64,000 bases of DNA, from NCBI RefSeq assembly GCF_000744105.1, contig NZ_JQLH01000001.1, positions 2,728,001 through 2,792,000 on the forward strand, read 5' to 3'. The notes beneath the pieces were generated by a model. It was not told the DNA's origin. It saw nothing but the letters and a program-made list of their open reading frames with translations, and searched no databases. Origin of the DNA: Maribacter forsetii DSM 18668 (GTDB taxonomy: Bacteria > Bacteroidota > Bacteroidia > Flavobacteriales > Flavobacteriaceae). Both the position numbers and the translations under genes were made by a program. Positions 45,589-54,460 of this stretch are shown here, in pieces (position 1 is the stretch's first letter; every line of letters starts with the position of its first letter).

Positions 45589-46245
45589 TTAATTATCAGA
45601 CTTATATCTTTCTAAAATGTCATCAATACTTTTAATTGACTTTTTTGTCCAATCCAACCGCCTCTCCAACATTTCTTCTTCTGTTAGTCTCCATGCTACA
45701 TCTGATGCTTTCAATTGAGAGGTTAAATGTTGTAGAATAATAGCCGCAGAAACAGATATATTAAGACTCTCGGTAAAACCAACCATCGGTATTTTTAAAT
45801 AAGCATCTGCATTTTCTAGCACATAATCGCTTAAGCCGCTTTTCTCGGTTCCAAAAAACAATGCTGTTTTACCATCTAACTTAAAATCTTGTAATAATGA
45901 ACTATCTGCATGCGGGCTAGTAGCAACAATTTTATATCCCGTTTCCCGTAACGAATCAATTGTTTGTTTTGAATTTTGATACCGTTTTATATCTACCCAT
46001 TTCTGAGCTCCCATAGCAATTTCTTCATCTAAATGTTGACCGTTTCTATCTTCTATTAAATGAGCGGTTTGCACACCAAAAGATTCACAGCTCCTTACCA
46101 CCGCACTGGTATTGTGCATTTGAAACACATCTTCAACAGCAACGGTTAAGTAATTTGTTCGTTCTGCCAATATTTCAATAAACCGTTGTTTTCTGTTTTC
46201 AGAAATAAATTCTTCTAAATACCCTAAAAGCTTCACATCAATCAT
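45589..46245 (-). CDS. trmH: tRNA (guanosine18-2'-O)-methyltransferase
   Basis: A 218-residue SpoU-type (SPOUT) methyltransferase that methylates the ribose of G18 in the D-loop. Family motif 1 NTSAVVRSCESFG (conserved Asn and Arg), motif 2 FFGTEKSGLS, motif 3 MVGFTESLNISVSAAI and the C-terminal helical extension EEMLERRLDW fit TrmH rather than TrmL. Divergent from the sirtuin gene. Confidence 0.93.
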   Translation of the reverse strand: MIDVKLLGYLEEFISENRKQRFIEILAERTNYLTVAVEDVFQMHNTSAVVRSCESFGVQTAHLIEDRNGQHLDEEIAMGAQKWVDIKRYQNSKQTIDSLRETGYKIVATSPHADSSLLQDFKLDGKTALFFGTEKSGLSDYVLENADAYLKIPMVGFTESLNISVSAAIILQHLTSQLKASDVAWRLTEEEMLERRLDWTKKSIKSIDDILERYKSDN

Positions 46246-46294
46246 ACGCCCAAGATAAGAAAAGTATATTTTTATGCATATTTAGAACTTTGCC

Positions 46295-46981
46295 ATGAAA
46301 AACATTGTCATATTAACAGGAGCAGGAATTTCTGCCGAAAGCGGATTAAAAACATTTAGAGATGCCAACGGTTTATGGGAAGGCCATGATGTTATGGAAG
46401 TTGCCACACCTGAAGGGTTTCAAAAAAATCCGGAACTAGTTTTAGAATTTTACAATCAAAGAAGAAAACAATTACTTACCGTTGAACCTAATGCCGCACA
46501 CAAGGCTTTAGTTAAACTAGAAGAAAAATTTAATGTACATATTATCACCCAAAATGTAGATGATCTACATGAACGCGCTGGTAGCTCTCAGGTACTTCAT
46601 TTACATGGAGAATTGTTGAAAGCTAGAAGTATGAATTCTACCAGTGAAATCTTTGAACAAAAAAAAGATATTTTATTGGGCGACACCTGTAAAAACGGAT
46701 ATCAATTAAGACCACACATTGTCTGGTTTGGTGAAGCCGTACCACTTTTGGAAGACGCAATCTCTATAACAGAAAAAGCAGATTATTTGATTATTATAGG
46801 TACTTCTATGCAAGTATATCCCGCAGCAAGTTTAATAGATTTTGTTGACAAAGCAACGCCCATTTATTTTATTGACCCTAAACCTGCCATATCAAAAACC
46901 CATAAAGACAATTTGACCATTATAGCCGAAACTGCAGTAGAAGGAACTCCTAATTTGGTTGCTTCCCTAATTGATAAATAA
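46295..46981 (+). CDS. cobB: NAD+-dependent protein deacylase (CobB-type sirtuin)
   Basis: A 228-residue sirtuin that removes acyl groups from lysine using NAD+. Motifs: GAGISAESGLKTFRD (NAD binding), TQNVDDLHERAG, catalytic His104 in HLHGEL, and HIVWFGE. Tyr53 and Arg56 (FYNQRR) match the acyl-lysine recognition pair of class III enzymes (desuccinylase or demalonylase). The zinc site normally has four Cys in two pairs; only Cys132 is present, so the zinc is absent. The last 32 bases overlap the convergent haem-binding gene. Confidence 0.92.
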   Translation: MKNIVILTGAGISAESGLKTFRDANGLWEGHDVMEVATPEGFQKNPELVLEFYNQRRKQLLTVEPNAAHKALVKLEEKFNVHIITQNVDDLHERAGSSQVLHLHGELLKARSMNSTSEIFEQKKDILLGDTCKNGYQLRPHIVWFGEAVPLLEDAISITEKADYLIIIGTSMQVYPAASLIDFVDKATPIYFIDPKPAISKTHKDNLTIIAETAVEGTPNLVASLIDK

Positions 46982-47423
46982 TTCTGGTTTGTCTAACCCA
47001 TTCAACTAACTTGACCTCTTCGTTGGCGGTAAGTTCAGAATCTTTATGGAATAGGGTATATTGAGACAACGGCATATTACCATTGACTACTTCTTCCTCT
47101 ATCTCTTCCAACAAATGATCTTTCTTATCTATAGAATAATTTTCCCACTCAGAAAAATTCAAGTGTTCTTTACCTTCTTTAACATGATCTGCTAGCAAAT
47201 ATGAAATAGGTGCTATATTGTTGTACCACGGGTATTCCGTATTATTACTATGACAATCGTAACAAGAAGTTTCAAAGAGGTTCTTAAGCTCTGGTGTTGG
47301 GTTCGTTTGCGTTATAAAAGCCTCTGTATGGTTACCTGCTGTAATATTTTTGGTAGGACTTAAAAATTGCATGGCAATAAACACAACAACTACTCCTAGG
47401 CTAATTTTTTTTAGTAATTTCAT
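46950..47423 (-). CDS. Haem-binding domain protein (single CxxCH)
   Basis: A 157-residue protein with an N-terminal signal/anchor (about 7-23) and one c-type haem motif CYDCH (Cys54, Cys57, His58), followed by NNTEYPWYNNIAPISY. This is the haem-binding (Haem_bd) family common in Bacteroidota, a predicted periplasmic or membrane-anchored cytochrome. The second axial ligand is not identified. ATG at 47423 starts MKLLKKISLG; the earlier in-frame ATG at 47453 lies before the signal sequence and is rejected. Its 3' end overlaps the sirtuin gene by 32 bases. Confidence 0.86.
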   Translation of the reverse strand: MKLLKKISLGVVVVFIAMQFLSPTKNITAGNHTEAFITQTNPTPELKNLFETSCYDCHSNNTEYPWYNNIAPISYLLADHVKEGKEHLNFSEWENYSIDKKDHLLEEIEEEVVNGNMPLSQYTLFHKDSELTANEEVKLVEWVRQTRIIYQLGKQPN

Positions 47424-47457
47424 ATTTGGGGGAAATGAAAAATAAAGATACAATTTT

Positions 47458-48045
47458 ATGACAAAGGAAGAGCTTAAAGAAGCACTGAATTATGTAAGTG
47501 CTTCTAGAGAAAACCGTAGTAAAATGGCTTCTAAAATTGAAGGTGACCCTAAGCTAATTCCTATTCTCATTGAAATAATAAAGGATGATATTGACCCCAT
47601 ATCATGTAAAGCTGCTTGGGTTTTAGAAAGCCTTGTGAAAATAAATTTACATTATATTCTAATACATATTACTGCATTCATTGATTCTCTTAAATATATT
47701 TCATTAGAATCATCTGTTCGTCCGGCTTCAAAAATCTGTCAGTTATTGGTGATAAATGAATTTTCAGAAAAATCAATTAAATCAATACAAAAATTAACCA
47801 AAAATCACTTAAATGATATTACCGAAGCTGCTTTTGATTGGTTGATCGGTGATTATAAAGTTGCCCCAAAAGCATATTCCATGACCACACTTCTACTAAT
47901 AGGAAGAAGAATTAAATGGATCCATCCAGAACTACAACAAATACTAGAACAAAACTACGAGAGCGGCAGTGCTGCATACAAGGCAAGAGCAAGAATGACC
48001 TTAAAAGTTCTAGAAAAAAGTAGCTCATTTAACAACCTTCGATAA
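47458..48045 (+). CDS. Helical-repeat (HEAT-like) cytoplasmic protein
   Basis: A 195-residue soluble protein of alternating helices (PKLIPILIEIIKDDIDPISC, then AAWVLESLV, KQILEQNYESGSAAYKAR-like segments), suggestive of HEAT-type repeats. No signal or active-site motif. Its place just before purB explains occasional labels of adenylosuccinate lyase for relatives; the sequence does not support that. Function unknown. Confidence 0.7.
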   Translation: MTKEELKEALNYVSASRENRSKMASKIEGDPKLIPILIEIIKDDIDPISCKAAWVLESLVKINLHYILIHITAFIDSLKYISLESSVRPASKICQLLVINEFSEKSIKSIQKLTKNHLNDITEAAFDWLIGDYKVAPKAYSMTTLLLIGRRIKWIHPELQQILEQNYESGSAAYKARARMTLKVLEKSSSFNNLR

Positions 48046-48115
48046 TTGTTCATTAAATCATTGTAATTGCCCATAACTTAAAGCCATTAAGGTTTTAAAC
48101 TTTAACACGAATAGG

Positions 48116-48123
48116 TATATTTG
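48116..48123 (+). promoter_or_regulatory. -7 promoter element (TATATTTG) for purB
   Basis: Perfect TAnnTTTG, 26 bases before the ATG at 48149. It leaves no need for the TTG at 48143 as a start. Confidence 0.6.
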
Positions 48124-48148
48124 CCCCTTAATAATTTAACCATTGATT

Positions 48149-49492
48149 ATGTCTCTTAATGCATTAAATGCCATTTCACCTATTGACGGCCGTTACAGCT
48201 CTAAAACCAAATCTTTGTCTGCCTACTTCTCAGAAGAAGCTTTAATAAAATACAGGGTTAGAGTTGAAGTTGAGTACTTTATTGCACTTTGCGAAATTCC
48301 CTTACCACAGCTTTCTTCTTTTGATTCATCGAAGTTTGGGGCATTAAGAAAAATATATACCGATTTCTCTACTGACGATGCTCTAGAGATCAAAGAAATT
48401 GAAAGAACTACCAATCATGATGTTAAGGCTGTTGAGTACTTCATAAAGAAGGCGTTTGACACATTAGGCATTTCAGAATTTAAAGAGTTTATTCATTTTG
48501 GATTAACTTCTCAAGATATAAACAACACAGCTATACCCCTTTCAATTAAGGAAGCTATGAACGATGTTTATGTTCCTCAGTATTTAAAAGTTCTAGAAAA
48601 ATTGGAGGAATTGACCAAAGAATGGTCAGATATACCAATGTTGGCAAGAACACACGGGCAACCAGCTTCACCTACTCGCTTAGGTAAAGAAGTTATGGTT
48701 TTTGTTACGCGTTTAAAAGAACAATTTAATTTATTGAATGATATTCCTAGTGCTGCTAAATTTGGTGGAGCTACAGGCAATTTTAACGCTCATTTAGTGG
48801 CATACCCATCTATTGATTGGAAAGCTTTTGGACAAAAGTTCGTTCAGGAAAAACTAGGACTTCAGCATTCCTTCCCTACTACTCAAATTGAGCACTATGA
48901 TCATTTGGCTGCTTTGTTTGATGGTCTTAAGCGTATTAACACGATTATTTTAGATCTTGATCGCGATTTCTGGACATACGTTTCAATGGATTACTTTAAG
49001 CAAAAAATTAAAGCAGGTGAAGTTGGATCATCTGCAATGCCACATAAGGTTAATCCTATAGATTTTGAAAATTCTGAAGGTAACCTGGGTATTGCAAATG
49101 CTATTTTTGAGCACCTATCGGCTAAACTTCCGGTTTCTAGATTACAAAGAGATTTGACAGATAGTACTGTACTTAGAAATGTTGGTGTTCCTTTTGCACA
49201 TACAATTATTGCTTTTCAATCAACTTTAAAAGGATTGAACAAATTACTTTTAAACAAAGAGAAATTTGAACAAGATCTAGAGAATAATTGGGCTGTTGTA
49301 GCGGAGGCTATTCAAACCATATTAAGACGTGAAAGCTACCCTAACCCTTATGAGGCTTTAAAAGGACTTACACGTACAAATGAGAAAATCAATAAAAATT
49401 CTATTGCAAACTTCATTGATACTTTAGAAGTTTCAGACAACATCAAGAGCGAGTTGAAACAAATATCGCCTAGCAACTACACTGGTATTTAA
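48149..49492 (+). CDS. purB: Adenylosuccinate lyase
   Basis: Catalyses two fumarate-releasing steps in purine synthesis (SAICAR to AICAR, adenylosuccinate to AMP). The 447-residue sequence has the start MSLNALNAISPIDGRYSSKT, TSQDINNTA, ARTHGQPASPTRLG, QIEHYDHLAA and the fumarase/aspartase signature GSSAMPHKVNP. Length is normal for the E. coli-type PurB. ATG at 48149 is chosen over TTG at 48143. The hairpin downstream may terminate it. Confidence 0.96.
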   Translation: MSLNALNAISPIDGRYSSKTKSLSAYFSEEALIKYRVRVEVEYFIALCEIPLPQLSSFDSSKFGALRKIYTDFSTDDALEIKEIERTTNHDVKAVEYFIKKAFDTLGISEFKEFIHFGLTSQDINNTAIPLSIKEAMNDVYVPQYLKVLEKLEELTKEWSDIPMLARTHGQPASPTRLGKEVMVFVTRLKEQFNLLNDIPSAAKFGGATGNFNAHLVAYPSIDWKAFGQKFVQEKLGLQHSFPTTQIEHYDHLAALFDGLKRINTIILDLDRDFWTYVSMDYFKQKIKAGEVGSSAMPHKVNPIDFENSEGNLGIANAIFEHLSAKLPVSRLQRDLTDSTVLRNVGVPFAHTIIAFQSTLKGLNKLLLNKEKFEQDLENNWAVVAEAIQTILRRESYPNPYEALKGLTRTNEKINKNSIANFIDTLEVSDNIKSELKQISPSNYTGI

Positions 49493-49540
49493 GCCAGTTT
49501 TAATGCATTAAAACTTTTCTTTAATTCATATACTTCATAT

Positions 49541-49555
49541 CGCCCGTTTCGGGCG
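49541..49555. terminator. GC-rich hairpin after purB
   Basis: Perfect 6-bp stem CGCCCG / CGGGCG with loop TTT, unusually GC-rich for the region, but without a clean T-run. Probable weak terminator. Confidence 0.55.
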
Positions 49556-49618
49556 GTATGCATTTTAGATTGTGCCTCACATCATATATATTACCAGTGA
49601 ACACAAAACAAAAGTTGT

Positions 49619-50500
49619 ATGCAAACAAATTTCTCAGTTGAAGAATCAATAAGTAATTTATGGGATAAACTAGATGGTTGGTTAGAGTCTATCGTCTTAA
49701 AACTACCAAATTTCGCAATGGCGATTTTGGTAATGGTTCTATTTTATTTTTTGGCAAGAGGAATACGCAAAGTTCTTAAAAGAACTATTCTAAGAAAGAT
49801 ATCTCAAGTCTCTATTCAAGAAATAATCGCCAAGGTTGTATTCGTTACCATAATTTTAATAGGATTCTTCATTGCCCTAGGTGTCTTAGATTTAGATAAA
49901 GTATTAACCAGTATATTAGCAGGTGCAGGTGTAGTAGGTCTTGCTGTTGGTTTGGCTCTACAGGGAACACTTAGCAATACTTTTGGCGGACTAATACTTT
50001 CTTTTATGCCGCAGCTTAAAATCAATGATTTTATTAATGCTGATGGGGTGTCTGGCTTTGTTACGGAAATAAGTTTACGAAACATCATATTAAAACAGCC
50101 AGATAACAATATTGTAGTTATACCCAATTCTAAATTCATAGATGGATCTTTCACCAATTACTCCATGAATAAAAGAAACAGAATTTTCGTTAATTGTGGT
50201 GTGGGTTACGAAAGTGATTTACAAATGGTAGAAGATTTGACCGTAAAAATTATTACGGATAATTTTAAGCAGAATGATGGCGAGGATGTTGAATTCTTTT
50301 TTACTGAGTTTGGCGATAGCTCCATTAACTTTATGGTTCGTTTTTGGGCGGACTGCATTAATGTGAAACAAGAGCATGCCGCTAGGCACAAAGCCATTAA
50401 AACCATCAAGAAACATTTTGATGAGCGTGATATCAATATTCCATTCCCAATCAGAACATTGGACTTTGGAAAAAACAATCTACAGATTGCTAAAGATTAA
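49619..50500 (+). CDS. MscS family mechanosensitive ion channel
   Basis: A 293-residue small-conductance mechanosensitive channel that releases solutes on hypo-osmotic shock. Three transmembrane helices: about 34-53, 73-93 and the pore-lining TM3 about 94-128 with GLAVGLALQGTLSNTFGGLI, the Gly/Ala packing pattern. The cytoplasmic MscS beta domain follows (NIVVIPNSKFID, VNCGVGYESDLQM) and then the alpha/beta region to residue 280. Close in architecture to the convergent gene next door. Confidence 0.92.
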   Translation: MQTNFSVEESISNLWDKLDGWLESIVLKLPNFAMAILVMVLFYFLARGIRKVLKRTILRKISQVSIQEIIAKVVFVTIILIGFFIALGVLDLDKVLTSILAGAGVVGLAVGLALQGTLSNTFGGLILSFMPQLKINDFINADGVSGFVTEISLRNIILKQPDNNIVVIPNSKFIDGSFTNYSMNKRNRIFVNCGVGYESDLQMVEDLTVKIITDNFKQNDGEDVEFFFTEFGDSSINFMVRFWADCINVKQEHAARHKAIKTIKKHFDERDINIPFPIRTLDFGKNNLQIAKD

Positions 50501-50524
50501 ATATCTAATAAAATGCTAAATTAA

Positions 50525-50556
50525 AAAAGCCCGTTGAGCAAGTTCAACGGGCTTTT
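50525..50556. terminator. Bidirectional terminator between the two MscS genes
   Basis: 13-bp stem AAAAGCCCGTTGA / TCAACGGGCTTTT with a 6-nt loop, flanked by A- and T-runs in both directions. Confidence 0.92.
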
Positions 50557-50576
50557 AATCAACTAACTAGACTAAT

Positions 50577-51392
50577 TTATTTATTGATTTGAACTTCGTG
50601 TGGGTAAGGAATTTCAATACCTGCACTATCCAATGCTTTCTTAGTACCTTCAATTGTTGCAAAGTATACATCCCAGTAATCTTCTGGCTTACAGAAAGGA
50701 CGTACAGCTAAGTTTACAGAGCTATCTGCCAATTCAGATACGTTTACTGATGGAGCTGGATCTTTAAGTACTTTTGGATTAGCTTCTAACATTGCTTGCA
50801 GCACTTCCTTTGTTTTTTGCAAATCAGAACCGTAATCTACACCAACTGTAGTATCAACTCTAATTTTACCTTCTGCAGTATAGTTTACGATATTACCGTT
50901 TGCCATTGCACCATTAGGAACAATTGCCAGCTTATTTTCTGGTGTTATTAATTTAGTAGTAAAAATCTCAATCTCTTTTACGCTACCTAACACACCTTGT
51001 GCTTCAATTAAATCTCCAATTTTATAAGGTTTGAATATGATTAGTAAAACACCACCTGCGAAATTAGATAAAGACCCTTGCAATGCAAGACCAATTGCCA
51101 AACCTGCCGCTGCTATAACTGCTGCAAAACTTGTAGTTTCTACCCCTAAGGTTGAAATAACAGTGATAATCAAGAATATGGTAAGTGCCCATTTTGCTAG
51201 GTTTAGTAAAAATTTTCTAAGTGACTCATCGTAATTTTGCTTAGTCATGCCCTTATTTACAACTCCAATCAATTTCTTGATAATCCACGAACCGATAATG
51301 TAAATTACTATTGCACCTATAACTTTAGGTCCAAACTCTACAATAAAATCGATTCCTTTGTCAATCCATACCTCTACTTCTTTGTTTTCCAT
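50577..51392 (-). CDS. MscS family mechanosensitive ion channel (paralogue)
   Basis: A 271-residue MscS-type channel. Three helices (about 18-35, 70-87 and 88-125), pore helix GLAIGLALQGSLSNFAGGVL, then the cytoplasmic domain with LAIVPNGAMANGNIVNYTAEG and VDTTVGVDYGSDLQKTKEVL. Near the size of E. coli MscS (286). It faces the other MscS gene tail to tail. The two differ in many positions and are not recent duplicates. Confidence 0.93.
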   Translation of the reverse strand: MENKEVEVWIDKGIDFIVEFGPKVIGAIVIYIIGSWIIKKLIGVVNKGMTKQNYDESLRKFLLNLAKWALTIFLIITVISTLGVETTSFAAVIAAAGLAIGLALQGSLSNFAGGVLLIIFKPYKIGDLIEAQGVLGSVKEIEIFTTKLITPENKLAIVPNGAMANGNIVNYTAEGKIRVDTTVGVDYGSDLQKTKEVLQAMLEANPKVLKDPAPSVNVSELADSSVNLAVRPFCKPEDYWDVYFATIEGTKKALDSAGIEIPYPHEVQINK

Positions 51393-51502
51393 TTTTTTAA
51401 TGTTTGTTTAGGTTGTTTGTATATTATTCTCATTTATTATGACACCAATTTTATTGATTGGTCACATAAAAATATAGTTAAACCTTAATTAGAACAAATA
51501 AA

Positions 51503-51530
51503 AAACCCGCTACAATTACGTAACGGGCTG
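51503..51530 (-). terminator. Terminator of the sigma-DUF4252 operon
   Basis: On the minus strand CCCGTTAC pairs with GTAGCGGG through one U-G wobble, loop of six, followed by a T-run (TTTTTTATTTG). Located after the last DUF4252 gene. Confidence 0.8.
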
Positions 51531-51555
51531 TATTTAAATTAAATATACCTTAAAT

Positions 51556-52095
51556 TTAACCTTTAAATAAATCTTCAATTTGCTCCAAACCTTTTCCTTC
51601 ATAATCAGATTTTTCCACCGCTTTAATTAGCTGCATTAAACTTGCGGGGTTCATATTATCGCCCAAAACCCTAACTAATACCAATCCTTTTTCATCATTG
51701 TCGCCGTATATAACAAGTTCGTCAATATAGTCATCATCGCCTTTTAATTGTATAGTGGCTTTTCCAAATGGCGTATTCATTTTCATTAACTCACTGAAAT
51801 CATCACTTTTTAATATGGCTTTGATCGCTTTTTTTTGAACTAAATAATCTGCTTCGTTTTCAGGTTTTTTCTGAAATGCTAAAACATTCAACTTTTTTAA
51901 TGACGAAGCGGCTTCTCTCTCAGACTCCGTCAAATTTGCCGTCTCCAAATCCAATAGACTCGAGGGCAAATCAAAAGACATAAAATTTGGGTTCTCTGCA
52001 TTTGTAATATAATATTGCTGTAAACTCTGTTCTGATGAGCATGATGTAATCGCTAAAACAATTACCACCATTATTGCCCAATATACATTTTTCAT
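51556..52095 (-). CDS. DUF4252 lipoprotein
   Basis: A 179-residue lipoprotein (lipobox AITSC, Cys19) with the DUF4252 domain. It shares with its two neighbours a helical, acidic body, here including LNVLAFQKKPE and ALIKSDDFSELMKMNTPFG-like segments (in fact AILKSDDF). It is the third of three tandem DUF4252 genes and the only one with a lipobox. Function unknown. Downstream terminator present. Last gene of the sigma factor operon by position, 61 bases after its neighbour. Confidence 0.83.
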   Translation of the reverse strand: MKNVYWAIMVVIVLAITSCSSEQSLQQYYITNAENPNFMSFDLPSSLLDLETANLTESEREAASSLKKLNVLAFQKKPENEADYLVQKKAIKAILKSDDFSELMKMNTPFGKATIQLKGDDDYIDELVIYGDNDEKGLVLVRVLGDNMNPASLMQLIKAVEKSDYEGKGLEQIEDLFKG

Positions 52096-52155
52096 ACTTT
52101 GTTTTTAAAGTTAGAAAAAGGTCTCCTATCTAAAGAAGACCTTTATAAATCTGTA

Positions 52156-52698
52156 TTATTTTCCTGATGCCTTGTTCAAATCTTTAGGCAAATCCATTTT
52201 ACTGGTCAATGTTCCAATTTTATTTAAATCGATATCACCGGTAAGGCTCACTAAAACCGTTTCCAGCTTTCTTCCATTATGCCCTACTTCTACATTTTCC
52301 AAACCACTAACAAACATTAATAATTCTGATACATGATCTTTCTTTTTACCGTCTTTTACATAAAACTTTACGTTGACATCTTCATCTTTAACACGCATTA
52401 ATTCCTCCAATTTAGAAGATTTAAGGTATTTTTTAACCGTTGAAGACATATCTGCAGAAACTGATGAATCTTCTGTCATAAAAACCTTTACGTTTCTTAA
52501 TCCGCTGGCGATTTCCATAAATTCTTTAGCCTCGGCGTCATCACTCATTCCTCCAAATTTGGAAACAAGGTCTATCATACCTTTGTTGACGATTACAGAT
52601 CCTACATTATCCATATCTTCATATTTATCGAATACAGATTGTGAAAAACCCAGTGCGGGTAAAATTGCCATTAAAAATACTACTGCTACTTTTCTCAT
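52156..52698 (-). CDS. DUF4252 exported protein, copy 2
   Basis: A 180-residue protein with a cleavable signal peptide (1-20, ALGFSQS) and the DUF4252 domain. The mature N-terminus is FDKYEDMDNVGSVIVN, parallel to the FEKYEDNDKVTFVAM of the upstream copy. Shared internal blocks are KSSKLEELMRVKDEDVNVKFYVK and LLMFVSGLENVE. Predicted periplasmic; function unknown. Sits 104 bases after copy 1 and 61 before copy 3. Confidence 0.87.
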   Translation of the reverse strand: MRKVAVVFLMAILPALGFSQSVFDKYEDMDNVGSVIVNKGMIDLVSKFGGMSDDAEAKEFMEIASGLRNVKVFMTEDSSVSADMSSTVKKYLKSSKLEELMRVKDEDVNVKFYVKDGKKKDHVSELLMFVSGLENVEVGHNGRKLETVLVSLTGDIDLNKIGTLTSKMDLPKDLNKASGK

Positions 52699-52801
52699 GA
52701 TTGTTGATTTTAGTGCTGCTACCTAATTTTGGTTTTAGCGATTGATGAATAGATATTTATTTTAATCTGCGTGTCGGATTTATACACAACACTCTTTATT
52801 T

Positions 52802-53356
52802 TTAATTTCCTTTTTGTGCCGCCTTACCTAATTGATCTCCACCTGGTAAATCCATTTTGTCGGTCAACTTAGATACTGATCTTAGATTGATATCACCGGT
52901 CAAAGACAGTAACACTGTTTCTAATTTTTTACCATTGACATCTATATCCATGTCTTTTAACCCTGTTACGAACATTAATAGTTCTTTTACATGATCACTA
53001 TCCTTACCTTCCTTTACGTAGAACTTTACATTAGAGCTACCGTCACGAACTCTCATCAATTCTTCAAAAGATGAGCTTTTAAGCCTATTCGTCACCCAAC
53101 CATCTACATCTTTAGATATTGCTGCGTCTTCTGTAGTAATTACTTTAAAACTGGTAATTGAGTTTACAAGCTCAAAAAATTCTTTTGCTTCTGGATCATC
53201 TGAACTTACACTCATTTTGCCTAACATTTGAAACATTTTTGGTTGCATGGCAACAAAGGTTACCTTATCATTATCCTCATATTTCTCAAATATATCTTGA
53301 GCATTAATTATTACAGGGGCTAACACCAAAAGTGTTAATACTAGTATCTTTTTCAT
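52802..53356 (-). CDS. DUF4252 exported protein, copy 1
   Basis: A 184-residue protein with a signal peptide (1-19, IINAQD) and DUF4252 domain, beginning FEKYEDNDKVTFVAMQPKMF. Near-identical blocks in copy 2 show they arose by tandem duplication: SSFEELMRVRDGSSNVKFYV, LLMFVTGLKDMD, ETVLLSLTGDINL. It starts five bases after the membrane anti-sigma-like gene, so it belongs to the same transcript. Function unknown. Confidence 0.87.
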   Translation of the reverse strand: MKKILVLTLLVLAPVIINAQDIFEKYEDNDKVTFVAMQPKMFQMLGKMSVSSDDPEAKEFFELVNSITSFKVITTEDAAISKDVDGWVTNRLKSSSFEELMRVRDGSSNVKFYVKEGKDSDHVKELLMFVTGLKDMDIDVNGKKLETVLLSLTGDINLRSVSKLTDKMDLPGGDQLGKAAQKGN

Positions 53357-53361
53357 TTTAA

Positions 53362-53796
53362 TTATTTTTTCGTTAAAAATTTATTCGTTGTTTTTTCAAA
53401 TTCCTCTAAATGGTTTAGTTGCTCCGTACCCTTATTGAAATTCATTGCTAATAAGGCTAATGCCTCTTTTGCAGATTCTATTTCCTCTGGTGTATACTCA
53501 TCTGCTAAAGTAACTGGAGCCGGCGTAGGTTGATAAAAATAAAGCCCTACCATAAAGACTGCTATTGCTGCAACGGATGCCCATTTCAAATAATTTTTTC
53601 TAGGTTTTAATGGCACCTGCTTTGTAAAGCGTTCTTCTTTTGCTTTTGTAAAGTATTTGAACAAAGGTGCGTGTTGCTCTAAATGAGGAGCAATATCATC
53701 CCCTGAAAAATACGCTCTAAGCGTTTCTTCCTCAGCAACTGTTGTAGTTGCTTCAAAATACTTTTCTATTAATTTTTCTATGTTATGCAATTCCAT
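53362..53796 (-). CDS. Putative anti-sigma factor, membrane-anchored
   Basis: A 144-residue protein: N-terminal cytoplasmic helices (about 1-65, IEKLIEKYFEATTTVAEEET), one transmembrane helix (about 71-88) and a periplasmic acidic C-terminus (YTPEEIESAKEALALLAMNF). The zinc HxxxCxxC motif of many anti-sigma factors is absent. The layout and the 14-base overlap with the ECF sigma gene upstream suggest it holds that sigma factor, by inference. Confidence 0.7.
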   Translation of the reverse strand: MELHNIEKLIEKYFEATTTVAEEETLRAYFSGDDIAPHLEQHAPLFKYFTKAKEERFTKQVPLKPRKNYLKWASVAAIAVFMVGLYFYQPTPAPVTLADEYTPEEIESAKEALALLAMNFNKGTEQLNHLEEFEKTTNKFLTKK

Positions 53797-54292
53797 AATT
53801 ATGCTTTTCCATTAATTTTTCCCTAACGGTTTTTCTAGCTCTTGATAAAGCTACCCGTATGGCCGTTGGTTTCATATCCAACAATTTTTCTATTTCTTCA
53901 TATTCATACTGTTCCACATCCCTCAATTGTAGTACCATTTTTTGCTGTTCAGGTAATTCTTCCATAATTCGCTCTACCCAATTGATGCTATCTTTCGCTT
54001 CTAACTGACCTTGAAGAGATGTATTTGCATCCGTATAATTTGTATGTACCAATTTTAAATTACCGGCTTGCTTAGATTTTAATCTATCCAAACAAAAATT
54101 CTTGGTCATGGTCATTGCAAACGCTTCTACATTTTTATAGCTCTCCATCTTATTCTTCTTGGACCACAACTTAATTAATATCTCTTGTGTTGCATCTTCC
54201 GCTTCTTCCGTAGAGACCAACAATCTTTTGGCCATACGGAACAACTTATCCTTAAATGGTAATACAGTATTTAAAAACTCCGCTTGTTTCAT
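53783..54292 (-). CDS. ECF-type RNA polymerase sigma factor
   Basis: A 169-residue sigma-70-like factor. Region 2 is TEEAEDATQEILIKLWSKKNKME and AFAMTMTKNFCLDRLKSK; region 4 is LPEQQKMVLQLRDVEQYEYEE with a helix-turn-helix (MKPTAIRVALSRARKTVREKL). It is the first gene of a sigma / anti-sigma-like / DUF4252 operon, so it probably directs transcription of this operon and others in response to an envelope signal. Target promoters cannot be derived from one locus. Confidence 0.9.
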   Translation of the reverse strand: MKQAEFLNTVLPFKDKLFRMAKRLLVSTEEAEDATQEILIKLWSKKNKMESYKNVEAFAMTMTKNFCLDRLKSKQAGNLKLVHTNYTDANTSLQGQLEAKDSINWVERIMEELPEQQKMVLQLRDVEQYEYEEIEKLLDMKPTAIRVALSRARKTVREKLMEKHNYGIA

Positions 54293-54460
54293 TTTGGTTT
54301 GGCTGTTCGTAAACTTTCTTATCGGTTTACAAAAAGAAGACGATACTGAACGATTTTTGTTACAATTAATTTTTATTTCTTTGACTTGTAAGTAAATTTA
54401 ACATCCTTATACTAATTATATACGTACTTATATAAACGTCTATTTTCAACATAAATACTG

